A stretch of DNA of 33,029 bases from Bacteroidales bacterium (GCA_003560165.1 PWJC01000159.1:1-33029); one strand, 5' to 3'. Shown: positions 1 through 9,854, numbered from the stretch's first letter. The notes: generated by a model from the sequence alone, not told the origin. Made by a program: numbers and translations.

Positions 1-2157
1 AGAAAAGCAATACAAGAAAACCTGAAATCACCACAACGGCGTTAAAAAGGATGGCCTTCCCGGTTCCTGTCATGGTAGCATATAAGGCTTCCATGTTGTC
101 CAAACCATTTTGCAGGTGCATGCGGTAGTTTTGCAGAAAATGAATGGCGTAGTCTATGCCTATTCCGATGGCAATGCTTGAAAGCAGCGCAGTAGTAGTA
201 CTTAGCGGTATACCCAGCAATCCCATAACTCCAAAACTAATTAACGCTGTGATAAGAATAGGTACTGAACCAATCAGGCCAGCTTTGATGCTGCGAAACA
301 TCAAGCTGAGCAATACCAACACAAGTAACAGTGAAATGGCAATGCTCATAATTTGCCCTTCCAGTATCAGCCCGATAAATACCAGGGCTTTGTATCCCGA
401 ACCTGCGTAATTGATTTCCACGTCATATTGAGCAAAGGGCTCCCGGAATGTTTCAATCACTTCCAGTGCTTCGTTGATGGTTTTGGAGTCGTCGCCCTTG
501 AGCTGAAAGGTAACATTGATACGGTTGTAATCGTAGTTTACCACTTTGAGCAGGTTTTGCGGGTCACCCGACATTTCGTACAACAACAGGTACTGAGCCA
601 CCATATCTGAGCTGTGCGGGATGACATAGTACTTTTCCTGGTCTTCGTTCATCACTTTGTTCATACGCTTGAGATAGTCGGCCAGGGAAAATGAGTTGCC
701 TGTTTTTTCCAGCTTCACGGTTTGCTGCTGCATTTCATCCACCAGCCTTAGAATTTCAGGTTGTTTGAAAGCATCGGCATGCTTACTTTCCAATACTACA
801 TTGAGCGTAGAGGTGCCACCAAACCTGCTATTGACAAAATCATCGGTCAACACAATCTCGCTGTCCTTTTCGAAATTGCTCAGAAAACTGGAGTTAATCC
901 AAACTTTCTGGATACCCCATACGGATATAAGCACTATCACAGCCACAGAAACATATACTTTCAATTTGTTTCTGAGCAGTAAATCAGCCCATTGGTTGAG
1001 CCATGATGCTTTTTGTAGAACATCTTCTGAGTTTGTTCTTTGCCGGGGCTTATATCCCAGCAGCACCACTGCAGCAGGCAGAAAAACCAGCGCCAGCAGG
1101 TAGGCCACAAAAATGCCAAAGGCGGTAAAAACCCCGAAGTATTTGATGGGGAATATCTGTGAGCCAAGCAAGGAAACAAATCCTATCATGGTAGTTGCAG
1201 CTGCCATGGAAAGAGGTTTCCACAACACCTTTACATATAATGCAGCGCCTCATAGATATCACCATATGGGAATTTTTTATAATACTGATTAAGATGGTTA
1301 AAGAAGTATATGCCGTAGGCTACTCCAATGGCAATGAGCATAACCGGTATCATAGTAGATACAGAATAGATGGGCACCCCCAGGGCTGACATCATCCCAA
1401 AAGCCCAGATGGAGCTGACAAAAACACTGAACAGGGTTGCCCCGGAAGCACGAAAACTACCCAGTAATAAGTACAACACAACAGCAATAACCGCCAGTAC
1501 GATGGGTACCATGCGCTTCATATCGGCCGGCCCCAGTAGTGCCATGGTGCCTTCTACTATGGGACGCCCGGCCACATAAATGGTTTCATCTTCACTCTCA
1601 AATCCATGGGCAAAAGCCATTATCTCATGATAAAACTCCTGGGTAAACGCGTCGCTGTGCAAGCCTGCAATAATCAATGCCACGGTTTCATCTTCCGATA
1701 CCAGCCTGCCATATACCATATCGTTGGTGCGCACCTGTTGCCGAAGGTCTTCCAGTCTTTCAGGAGATGCGGGCACACGACGGTAAAAGGAGCGTACATC
1801 AAGCCCCCACTCAGTTCCGGTAATGTTATCGGCAGAATAGAGTGACATCACATGATTGGAATCAAACTCGGGCATATCCTCCAAGGCTTCTGTTATGTCA
1901 CGAATTTTTTCCAGGGTTTGCGGGTTGCAGATACCTTGTTTGTTTTCAATGGCAATGAGAATACCGTCTTTGATATTGAACCAGTCTTCTGCCATATCGC
2001 TATATACAAAGGCAGGATGGGTGCGGGGCATGTACTCATCCAGGTTGGTTTCCATGCGGGCGTTTTCTTTCATTTCGAAAATAAAATACACGCTCACTGC
2101 CACAACTAAGGCTACCGTAATCCAGGCAAGGGTTCTCATGTTTTTTTGGTTTTTCAT
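1..2157 (-). pseudogene. RND/MMPL-superfamily exporter, truncated by window edge and split by a frameshift near 1231-1250
   Basis: ORF 1231..2157(-) starts MKNQKNMRTLAWITVALVVAV and ends in a TM segment (GVAYGIYFFNHLNQYYKKFPYGDIYEALHYM*). In the neighbouring frame the minus strand stays open where I translated it (about 541-1200) and continues the fold: KVLWKPLSMAAATTMIGFVSLLGSQIFPIKYFGVFTAFGIFVAYLLALVFLPAAVVLLGYKP. Could also be a sequencing indel. Confidence 0.8.
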
Positions 2158-2164
2158 TGCTTAA

Positions 2165-2186
2165 AGTTTGTTAATATTAACTAACT
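2165..2186. promoter_or_regulatory. Predicted TetR-family operator upstream of the exporter
   Basis: AGTTTGT-TAATATTA-ACTAACT, 7-bp arms with N8 spacer and one arm mismatch. Same geometry as 2881-2902. Confidence 0.6.
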
Positions 2187-2273
2187 TGTGATTTTAACTA
2201 AAACCGTTATCTGCACGACAACGGTTATTTTTGAACTTTTACTTTATTCCTAACATTCCCTCGCCAGGCTGTC

Positions 2274-2855
2274 TCAGTTTTTTTGTATCAGAATCTTTAC
2301 AGATGTCAATAATTTTCCACCATCTTCCTTAATGCTAAAACTGTAGCCTGAAAACTGCCATATTTTCACGAAAAGTCTCAAAGACCCCATTACCGTCACA
2401 GCCAGATGGTCTGCACTAATATCATCGCGTATCTCTCCGTTTTGCTGGCCTTGTTTTATAATTTGGGTAAGGATGGTTGCATTCTTATCAATTACATCCG
2501 CAATTTTTTTCATCAAAACAGGCTCACCCCTAAATAATTCCTCCGAAAATATGACTGACACCAAACTGGGGTTTCCGGCAAAGCGCTCAAAATGACGAGT
2601 AAAAAGGTGTTCTATTTTTTCTGTAGCAGAAATACAGCTATGCAGTTCTTTTTCAAATATTTCACGGGTGCTCTCCTTGAACAAATCCAGAATGGCTAAC
2701 AAAATTTCAATCTTGTTTTCGAAGTGTCGGTAAATGGCAGGCTCGCTGATACCGATTTCCCGGGAAATATTTTTCATGGTCAAACCTTGGATGCCCTTCT
2801 CGTTGATAAGCCTCAGTGCCACATCGATAATTTCTTGCTGTCGTTCGGTTTTCAT
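2274..2855 (-). CDS. TetR/AcrR family transcriptional regulator
   Basis: 193 aa with N-terminal HTH: RQQEIIDVALRLINEKGIQGLTMKNISREIGISEPAIYRHFENKIEILLAIL. Co-directional with and just upstream of the exporter. Confidence 0.93.
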   Translation of the reverse strand: MKTERQQEIIDVALRLINEKGIQGLTMKNISREIGISEPAIYRHFENKIEILLAILDLFKESTREIFEKELHSCISATEKIEHLFTRHFERFAGNPSLVSVIFSEELFRGEPVLMKKIADVIDKNATILTQIIKQGQQNGEIRDDISADHLAVTVMGSLRLFVKIWQFSGYSFSIKEDGGKLLTSVKILIQKN

Positions 2856-2880
2856 GCGCTTTCATTTTTAAACAGTACAA

Positions 2881-2902
2881 AGTTAGTTTCTATTCACTAA
2901 CT
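2881..2902. promoter_or_regulatory. Predicted TetR-family operator upstream of tetR
   Basis: Perfect inverted repeat AGTTAGT-TTCTATTC-ACTAACT, 26 nt upstream of the regulator start. Confidence 0.65.
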
Positions 2903-3013
2903 AACAAGCATTATGATTGGATTTTTCTTTTTTTAACATTTATACATCATTATTCATGGATTCTTCATTCGATCTTTCATTGCCACAACGCAGCACTCCC
3001 GTGGTTTAAGCAT

Positions 3014-6000
3014 TTAATGCAATTTCACCAGATCCCGCAATTCATCGTTAGAAAGCTCCCCGATCCAAGCCTCACCAGTATCTACGGTCATGTCGGCCAG
3101 CTCTTTTTTTTCTTTCAGCATTTCATCGATGCGTTCCTCGAAGGTGCCTTTGCACAGGGGGCGGTATACCATCACATTGCTTTTCTGCCCGATTCGAAAG
3201 GTGCGATCGGTAGCCTGTGCTTCCACAGCAGGGTTCCACCACAGGTCGTAATGGATGACATTATTGGCTGCTGTTAAGTTAAGGCCTGTCCCACCTGCCT
3301 TAAGCGACAGGATAAAAATCTTATGGTATGACTTATGCTGGAAATGATCCACCAATTCATCGCGTTTTTTTCGGCTAAGGCCTCCGTGAAGAAACAGCGG
3401 CAGCAGGCCTGTCTGCTTCTGTATGATCTGCGTAAGCAGGTCGCCCATTTCCTTATATTGAGTAAAGATGAGTGTTTTCTCGCCGTTAAGCAGTATGTTT
3501 TCAAGCAGTCTGAGCAGTAACTGTGCTTTACCTGATTGCCCGGGCAGTACATCACCTTTCTTCAGATAATGCACAGGATGGTTACAGACTTGCTTTAGGG
3601 CAGTCATCATCTTCAATACCAGCCCCCTCCGCTCGATACCTTCGCTCTTCTCGATTTTTTCCATCACCTCTTGCACCAGGCCCTCGTATATGGCAGCCTG
3701 TTCAGTGGTGAGTGGACAATAAAGGGTGTTCTCTATTTTGTCAGGCAGATCGCTGATAATGGATCTGTCTGTTTTCAGTCTGCGTAAAAGAAACGGACGT
3801 GTAACTTTACGAAATATTTCCGCTTTGTGGCGATCATGCTCCTTTTGGATAGGATTGGCAAATGTTTCCTGAAAGTTTTTCAATCCACCCAGGTACCCTT
3901 TGTTGATAAAATCGAAAACGCTCCAGTAGTCGCTGAGTCTGTTTTCTACCGGCGTACCGCTCATGGCAATTTTTACATCTGCTTTAATCTTTTTAATGGC
4001 CTTGGTTTGTTCTGCCGATGGATTTTTTATGGCCTGCGATTCATCTATAACCACCACATACCAGCGGGGCCTGGAAAGTACCGTATAATCATTGCGTGCC
4101 AGTCCGTAGGAAGTGAGCAGCACATCGTATTCTTCCGCAGGCAAAGCCCGTTGGGCACCATGATACACCGCAGGGACGAGGCCGGGAGCAAATTTTTCCA
4201 ATTCCTTTTGCCAATTGGAAAGGAGGCTGGTGGGAGCCACTACCAATGCTTTCCGCTTGTCATTGATAAGCCCCGAATCCTTAAAGTGTTGGAGTGCAGC
4301 AATAACCTGAATTGTTTTTCCCATCCCCATATCATCAGCAATCAGAGAGCCCAGTCCCAGCTTGCTATTGGCAACAAGCCATTGATAACCTGATATTTGA
4401 TAAGGTCTTAAAGTGGCATGGATGCCAGCGGGTACACCCAGCTTGTCGGGTGTGAGCAATCCTTTGATTCTCCTTTTTAAGTCATCATTGATCAGCACAG
4501 GCGCGTTTTCATGTTGTTCCGCCAGGGTGGCCCTGAGCAGATCCAACGATGAAAGTTCATTCCTGCGCGAAAGCTGCTTGCGTAGTTTTTCCAGATCATC
4601 CGGGTTTACCAACAGATAGGCGTTTCTGTATTTAATTAGTCCCCGCTTTCTACCTACCAGATCATAAAAATCATGTTCAGCTATGATCGTATCACCCAGT
4701 GCCACACCCCAGTCATAATCGAGAATATCAGTTATGGAGGCAAAGCTTTGTAAACGGCTGCTTTTCTTCTCGTTTATGCGAAGGCCGGCCACGGGTCTAA
4801 TGAGGTGCTTCAGGGTCGGAGGCAACGCAATGCTGATGCCCAGCATTTTTATCAATGGAAGAACCTCCAGCAGGATATCCTCAAAAGCGTCAGCCGGATA
4901 CCACCTGCCCTGATCGTCATCCAGGGCGCTATCCAAATCCGGAAAGTAATCCGCCAGCAACGCAAGGTCTCTCAGCAGCGGAATCTGTTGATCTGTCAGA
5001 CCTGGTTCTTTCATAAAATCCGAAAGACTCAGCACTTGCGACATCCCGCTCAGCTCCACATCAACAGATACCCTAAATCCACCGTTCGTATCGTCTTCAT
5101 CGACCCTGAGCAGCGGAATGGTATTGCCCTGAACCAAAAACAAGCGACGAAGCCAGATATGAATAATAGAAGGTATGGAATTTTTTTTTGGTCCAAAAGC
5201 AATGATATGACCGGCAAAGAACATGGATATCAGCGGATGCCGGTTGCTGTATCCCGGTGTACTTAAGGCATCCATATTCACACACTGAATGAAAAACAAA
5301 CGTGCCAGGTTGCTGCAGAACATGTTAAGCTGCTCTTCAGCTTTTAAAGGGATGATGATGCCTTTTTTCGGATCATCAGTGTGGTAAACCAAGTTCAACT
5401 GGGTAAGCCTTCTTTCAAAATGTTCGCATTGCTTGCTGACTTCCACATCCATGCGGGCAGGTATCCATTGAATGGTATATGATCCGGGTTCAACAGACAA
5501 AAGGCGCGGTACCAGGGCAGCATGTGCCATAAGGGCCTGTACAAACCCAAACATATCCCAAAGTATTTGAAATGAGGGATCATACAAGGCAAGCCGGTTT
5601 TCTGCGGCCAACCGTTCCAGATGAGACAAGGCGTACATCAAGCCATGATCCTTATCCTGATTGCCATCGGCATCCAATACCCGTGCATCCAGTACAAGGT
5701 GTTCGTCAGCAATCAACTGCAAACTACTTCCCGGAAGCATTTGAATTTCTTTGTCATCAACAGGATGCTGAAATTTGCGGGCGAAACGGCTGAGTTTCTT
5801 TAGCGATTCTTTGATAATTTCTCTAAAATCACGATCATAGAAGATGGGATTGGGAACCAACACCTTACCTAAAAAACCCGTCATATCAGGCAATAGGGTA
5901 AAGTCTGGCAGTTCCAGCTGCTCCGCATCTTGTGTTTTTTGTATTGAATCTGCCGCAGATAAGAGTGAAGTCAGTTTGAGAATATTCTCTTGTTTGAGCT

Positions 6001-6523
6001 CTTTAGCTTTGATGCCTTTTTTCTCCATGGCCTTTATCATATCAAGTCCATGCAACTCAAAAACCAGGAAGGGGTTCTCATCAATACTCGCAGCAATGAT
6101 GTATACCACAGAGGCAATATGTTTGCAAGGAACTGCCCAGTCAGGACAGGAGCAACTCATCTGAATGTCGCGCCAGCTTTTGGGGAAAATCTGAATACCT
6201 TGCGATTCCGCAATCTTCAATAAACCGGCAGGTAATTCGCGGTTGAGCAATCGGGACAACAGGATGCGATTGTTGAGAACCGAACTCAGTAACTGGTTTT
6301 GTTCATCCAGGCTGAACAAGGGAACAACCATCTTTACTTTATAGGGAGAAGGTCTGGTTCCGGCTACACGGGCATGAATTACATTCTTTTTATACTCAAT
6401 GCCCTTCACCGCACCTTTGGAAGCATAATTGCGTCCGCGGGGCAAACGGTTGCTGTAATCAATCTTTTCGAGGGCATTGAGCCATTGCAGCCCCCACCAG
6501 GTTCTGCCATATTTTTGGGCCAT
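3014..6523 (-). CDS. SWIM zinc-finger SNF2-family DEAD/DEAH helicase
   Basis: 1169 aa. SWIM motif CSCPDWAVPCKH; Walker A DDMGMGKTIQ; DESQAIKN; MSGTPVENRLSDYWS; C-terminal helicase motifs FILSLKAGGTGLNLTAANNVIHYDLWWNPAVEAQATDRTFRIGQ. Confidence 0.95.
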   Translation of the reverse strand: MAQKYGRTWWGLQWLNALEKIDYSNRLPRGRNYASKGAVKGIEYKKNVIHARVAGTRPSPYKVKMVVPLFSLDEQNQLLSSVLNNRILLSRLLNRELPAGLLKIAESQGIQIFPKSWRDIQMSCSCPDWAVPCKHIASVVYIIAASIDENPFLVFELHGLDMIKAMEKKGIKAKELKQENILKLTSLLSAADSIQKTQDAEQLELPDFTLLPDMTGFLGKVLVPNPIFYDRDFREIIKESLKKLSRFARKFQHPVDDKEIQMLPGSSLQLIADEHLVLDARVLDADGNQDKDHGLMYALSHLERLAAENRLALYDPSFQILWDMFGFVQALMAHAALVPRLLSVEPGSYTIQWIPARMDVEVSKQCEHFERRLTQLNLVYHTDDPKKGIIIPLKAEEQLNMFCSNLARLFFIQCVNMDALSTPGYSNRHPLISMFFAGHIIAFGPKKNSIPSIIHIWLRRLFLVQGNTIPLLRVDEDDTNGGFRVSVDVELSGMSQVLSLSDFMKEPGLTDQQIPLLRDLALLADYFPDLDSALDDDQGRWYPADAFEDILLEVLPLIKMLGISIALPPTLKHLIRPVAGLRINEKKSSRLQSFASITDILDYDWGVALGDTIIAEHDFYDLVGRKRGLIKYRNAYLLVNPDDLEKLRKQLSRRNELSSLDLLRATLAEQHENAPVLINDDLKRRIKGLLTPDKLGVPAGIHATLRPYQISGYQWLVANSKLGLGSLIADDMGMGKTIQVIAALQHFKDSGLINDKRKALVVAPTSLLSNWQKELEKFAPGLVPAVYHGAQRALPAEEYDVLLTSYGLARNDYTVLSRPRWYVVVIDESQAIKNPSAEQTKAIKKIKADVKIAMSGTPVENRLSDYWSVFDFINKGYLGGLKNFQETFANPIQKEHDRHKAEIFRKVTRPFLLRRLKTDRSIISDLPDKIENTLYCPLTTEQAAIYEGLVQEVMEKIEKSEGIERRGLVLKMMTALKQVCNHPVHYLKKGDVLPGQSGKAQLLLRLLENILLNGEKTLIFTQYKEMGDLLTQIIQKQTGLLPLFLHGGLSRKKRDELVDHFQHKSYHKIFILSLKAGGTGLNLTAANNVIHYDLWWNPAVEAQATDRTFRIGQKSNVMVYRPLCKGTFEERIDEMLKEKKELADMTVDTGEAWIGELSNDELRDLVKLH

Positions 6524-6551
6524 TGAAAGCTTTTGTAAAAAAATGAATAAA

Positions 6552-6559
6552 CAAAAATA
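6552..6559 (-). promoter_or_regulatory. Possible Bacteroidota -7 element for the SNF2 helicase gene
   Basis: Reverse complement reads TATTTTTG (TAnnTTTG), 28 nt upstream of the start. A -33 TTG lies at slightly long spacing. Confidence 0.35.
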
Positions 6560-6649
6560 ACAGAATCAATAATCATTTTAACCCAAGTCTTTCAAGGAAT
6601 CGATGGAGGTCCTCCTGAAACAGCTAACTTAACTCGTCTATTAAAACAT

Positions 6650-6667
6650 TATACCCCTTTGGGTATA
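6650..6667. promoter_or_regulatory. Putative HipB operator O1
   Basis: TATACCC-CTTT-GGGTATA, perfect inverted repeat. Confidence 0.7.
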
Positions 6668-6689
6668 TATTGGTCATCAAGAAATTAAT

Positions 6690-6707
6690 TACACCCAAAC
6701 AGGTATA
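6690..6707. promoter_or_regulatory. Putative HipB operator O2
   Basis: TACACCC-AAAC-AGGTATA, same motif as O1, 40 bp downstream of it. Confidence 0.65.
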
Positions 6708-6729
6708 ATTTAAATTTTTTTATTATATT

Positions 6730-6747
6730 TACACCCGAAAGGGTATA
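6730..6747. promoter_or_regulatory. Putative HipB operator O3
   Basis: TACACCC-GAAA-GGGTATA, 40 bp after O2 and ending 3 nt before the hipB ATG. Confidence 0.7.
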
Positions 6748-6750
6748 TGT

Positions 6751-6987
6751 ATGAAAAAATCAATGCATCCACTTCCGGCATTTCTCAAAGAAAAGAGGCA
6801 AAAGTTGAGAATGACGCAGCAGCAGCTTGCAGTTAAATCCGGGGTAGGTCTGAGGTTCATCCGTGACATGGAACAGGGCAAAGCTTCCTTGAGGATGGAT
6901 AAAGTTAACCAGGTTCTGCTGATGTTTGGGCACGAACTTGGCCCGGTGCCTCTGGACCGCAATAGACTGATCGATGAGGATAGCTAA
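6751..6987 (+). CDS. hipB: HipB-like XRE-family HTH antitoxin
   Basis: 78 aa: LPAFLKEKRQKLRMTQQQLAVKSGVGLRFIRDMEQGKASLRMDKVNQVLLMFGHELGPV; first gene of a hip-type operon. Confidence 0.88.
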   Translation: MKKSMHPLPAFLKEKRQKLRMTQQQLAVKSGVGLRFIRDMEQGKASLRMDKVNQVLLMFGHELGPVPLDRNRLIDEDS

Positions 6988-7300
6988 AGTATATTATCAC
7001 GACAAAATAGCCGGTATTCTGTCAGAAACAGAAGAAGGTTACGTTTTTCGATATGACACTGACTACCTGCAGGCAAGAGAAGTTGAGCCTGTGAGTCTTA
7101 CATTACCTCTAAGCGAAGAACCATATCTCAGCAAAGTAATGTTTCCTTTTTTTGACGGCTTGATCCCTGAGGGTTGGTTGCTTGATATTGCGGAGAAAAA
7201 CTGGAAAATTGATGCACGTGACCGCATGGGACTCTTACTTGCCTGTTGCCACGATTGCATAGGAGCTGTAAGCATCAAAAACGACAGCAAGATCATATAA
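6974..7300 (+). CDS. HipA N-terminal-domain protein (HipS-like)
   Basis: 108 aa: KVYYHDKIAGILSETEEGYVFRYDTDYLQ...VSLTLPLSEEPYLSKVMFPFFDGLIPEGWLLDIAEKNWKIDARDRMGLLLACCHDCIGAVSI. This is the HipA N1 domain as a stand-alone ORF, overlapping hipB by 14 nt. Confidence 0.85.
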   Translation: MRIAKVYYHDKIAGILSETEEGYVFRYDTDYLQAREVEPVSLTLPLSEEPYLSKVMFPFFDGLIPEGWLLDIAEKNWKIDARDRMGLLLACCHDCIGAVSIKNDSKII

Positions 7301-7302
7301 GG

Positions 7303-8253
7303 ATGGAAAATAGACGGTGTTTATATTGTTATCAATTGCTGAGCATGGAAGACCAGGATATTCATGCTGCCTGCAGCAAAAAAATCTTTGGTTCCTCTGT
7401 GCCACCTCTGTTGCCCTATTCGGAGGCGGAGATGTATGAACTGGGCTTGCAAGTGATTAGAAGTCAGGCTGTGGTTACCGGAGTTCAACCTAAGCTCTCG
7501 CTTCACCTTGAGCCGCCAAAAAAGAGGTACATGACACAAAAATTTACCATTGTAGGTCTTTGGGGAAGCTACATCCTGAAACCACCTACGAATCAATATC
7601 CCAGCTTGCCTGAGCTGGAAGACCTAACCATGCATCTGGCAGAATCCTGCGGCATTACAACAGTACCTCACTCGCTGATAAGGCTGCAATCAGGTTCACT
7701 TGCCTATATCACTAAACGGGTCGACAGAAAAAAATCACAGAAAGTTCACATGGAAGACATGTGTCAGCTAACTGGTCGTATGACCGAATATAAATATAAA
7801 GGATCTTATGAGCAAATCGGGAAAGCCATCTTAAAGCATTCTGCAAACCCACTTTTGGATGCAGTTAATTTTTTTGAACAGGTAATTTTTTCATTTCTTA
7901 CCGGCAATAATGATATGCATCTGAAAAATTTCTCGCTGATTAAGCAGCCAGATGTTGGGTGGGTTCTTTGTCCGGCATACGACATGGTACCCTCTGCACT
8001 GGTTGTGAAAGGAGATACGGAAGAAGTGGCGTTGAACCTCAATGGGAAAAAGCGGAAAATCAACAGCAATGATTTCCGGTCGGCCATGAAGAAGTGTCAT
8101 ATACCCGCAAAGGCAACAGATAATATATTCAGCAAGTTTGAAGGAGTTGATAAAAAGTGGGAAGAACTGGTGGAGGTCAGCTTCCTTCCCGAATATCTAA
8201 AAAAAACTTATTTAAAACTGGTTGGCGATCGAATGAAACGGCTTTATGAATAG
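7303..8253 (+). CDS. HipA-like Ser/Thr kinase core (HipT-like)
   Basis: ORF 7246..8253 with likely start at 7303 (MENRRCLYCYQLLS), 2 nt after the HipS-like stop. TGVQPKLSL loop, catalytic NNDMHLKNFSL, metal-binding AYDMVPSAL, N-terminal CLYC...HAAC pair. Confidence 0.88.
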   Translation: MENRRCLYCYQLLSMEDQDIHAACSKKIFGSSVPPLLPYSEAEMYELGLQVIRSQAVVTGVQPKLSLHLEPPKKRYMTQKFTIVGLWGSYILKPPTNQYPSLPELEDLTMHLAESCGITTVPHSLIRLQSGSLAYITKRVDRKKSQKVHMEDMCQLTGRMTEYKYKGSYEQIGKAILKHSANPLLDAVNFFEQVIFSFLTGNNDMHLKNFSLIKQPDVGWVLCPAYDMVPSALVVKGDTEEVALNLNGKKRKINSNDFRSAMKKCHIPAKATDNIFSKFEGVDKKWEELVEVSFLPEYLKKTYLKLVGDRMKRLYE

Positions 8254-8453
8254 GCGCGCTGCGGTATTTTTCCCAATTTTATTTACTGAATGCTAATATA
8301 AACCAATTTTTTTCACCCTGATTTGGGTTGATAGGTACATCTGTTGAATCGATGAACCTTCCTGTTCCTAAAATAACAAAGCCATGAAAAGCATAGATGG
8401 TTAGGAGTGCGACATTATGGATTGCCTTGAGAAAATGAATTAAAAAGCTTGTT

Positions 8454-9854
8454 TTACTTCCCGATACAAAACTTTTCAAAAATAGCCCCAAGGATTTCGT
8501 CGGAGGTGACCTCGCCGGTGATGCTGCCCAGGTGGTGGAGGGCCGAGCGCAGGTCGATGGCCAGCAGATCGCCCGGGATCCGGTTCTGCATGCCCGTGCG
8601 CACTTCGGCTATCGAGCGGGCTGCAGCCGACAGGGCCTCGTAATGCCGGGTATTGGCCACCAGGGTATCGTGTTTTTCGCCGGGGGCCGAGGTGGCCGAC
8701 CGGAGCAGGCTGTCGGTGATCAGCCCGATGTTCTCCTTTCGTTTGGCTGAAATAAAAATGGTCTCCAGGTCGACCAGGTTTCGGAAGTTTTGGGGGATCT
8801 CCTCCATGAGGTCGATCTTGTTGGCAATGAGCATCAGGCGTTTGTCCTTGTCCCCCACCCTTTCCCTGAACTCCCGGATGGTTTCGGTGATCTCTTCCAG
8901 GCCGGTGGTGCTGGCATCGAAGAGGTAGAGGATGATGCTCGCCTGGCGGATCTTTTCGTAGGTGCGCCCGATGCCCACCGTTTCAATGGCGTCACGGCCC
9001 TTGCGCAAACCGGCGGTATCGATGAACCGGAAAGCCACCCCCCCGATGCTGATGCTGTCTTCGATGGCGTCGCGGGTGGTGCCGGGGATCTCGCTGACAA
9101 TGGCGCGTTCTTCGTTGAGCAGGGCGTTGAGCAGGGTGGATTTGCCTACATTGGGTTTGCCGATGATGGCCACCGGTATGCCGTGCTTCAGCACATTGCC
9201 CATGGAAAAGCTCTCCATCAGCCGCCTGACCTCGCTTTCGATGTCGTTGAGCAGGGCCGAAAGTTCTTCGCGGTTGGCAAACTCCACATCCTCTTCAGTG
9301 AAATCCAACTCCAGTTCGATCAAAGAGGCAAATTCGAGCAATTGGGCCCGCAAATCGGCAATCCGCTTCGAAAAATGCCCCCTCATTTGATGGAATGCGA
9401 TCTGACGGGAAGCTTCGGAGTTGGAAGCGATCAGGTCGGCCACGGCCTCGGCCTGCGACAGGTCCATGCGGCCGTTGAGAAAGGCCCTCATGGTGAATTC
9501 GCCGGGCCTGGCCATGCGGGCGCCCCGGTCGATCATCAGCCTGAGGATCTGCTGCCGGATATAGGGAGAACCGTGGCAGGAGACTTCGACCATGTGCTCT
9601 CCGGTATAGCTGCGGGGAGCCTCGAATTTGGTCAGCAGCACCTCATCGATGGGCAGTTCGCCATCCACGATCTGCCCGTAAAGCATGCGACGGGGCCGGG
9701 CCCCTTCAAGGCGTTGTTCCTTATGCATGGGGACAAAGATCTGCCCGGCAATGTCGAATGAGGACGGCCCGGAAAGCCTCAGCACGGCAATGGCTGCCAT
9801 ACCGGGAGCCGTGGCCGGGGCACAAATGGTATCGCCCGGATTGTAGCCTTGCAT
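8454..9854 (-). CDS. mnmE: tRNA uridine-5-carboxymethylaminomethyl(34) synthesis GTPase MnmE
   Basis: 466 aa. [23 protein letters not shown]-terminus, [21 protein letters not shown], and C-terminal FCIGK hallmark. Confidence 0.98.
   Translation of the reverse strand: MQGYNPGDTICAPATAPGMAAIAVLRLSGPSSFDIAGQIFVPMHKEQRLEGARPRRMLYGQIVDGELPIDEVLLTKFEAPRSYTGEHMVEVSCHGSPYIRQQILRLMIDRGARMARPGEFTMRAFLNGRMDLSQAEAVADLIASNSEASRQIAFHQMRGHFSKRIADLRAQLLEFASLIELELDFTEEDVEFANREELSALLNDIESEVRRLMESFSMGNVLKHGIPVAIIGKPNVGKSTLLNALLNEERAIVSEIPGTTRDAIEDSISIGGVAFRFIDTAGLRKGRDAIETVGIGRTYEKIRQASIILYLFDASTTGLEEITETIREFRERVGDKDKRLMLIANKIDLMEEIPQNFRNLVDLETIFISAKRKENIGLITDSLLRSATSAPGEKHDTLVANTRHYEALSAAARSIAEVRTGMQNRIPGDLLAIDLRSALHHLGSITGEVTSDEILGAIFEKFCIGK

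Noticed and set aside
2202-2226. Inverted repeat AACCGTT-N11-AACGGTT after tetR as a terminator
   Set aside because: Short stem, long loop and weak T-run in the tetR direction; not convincing.
8279-8491. 70-aa minus ORF between hipT and mnmE (GTGRFIDSTDVPINPNQGEKNWFILAFSK)
   Set aside because: Overlaps the mnmE 3' end out of frame; could be a gene remnant, but no family recognised and no support for expression.
8790-9761. 323-aa plus-strand ORF antisense to mnmE
   Set aside because: Shadow ORF; mnmE on the minus strand is unambiguous.
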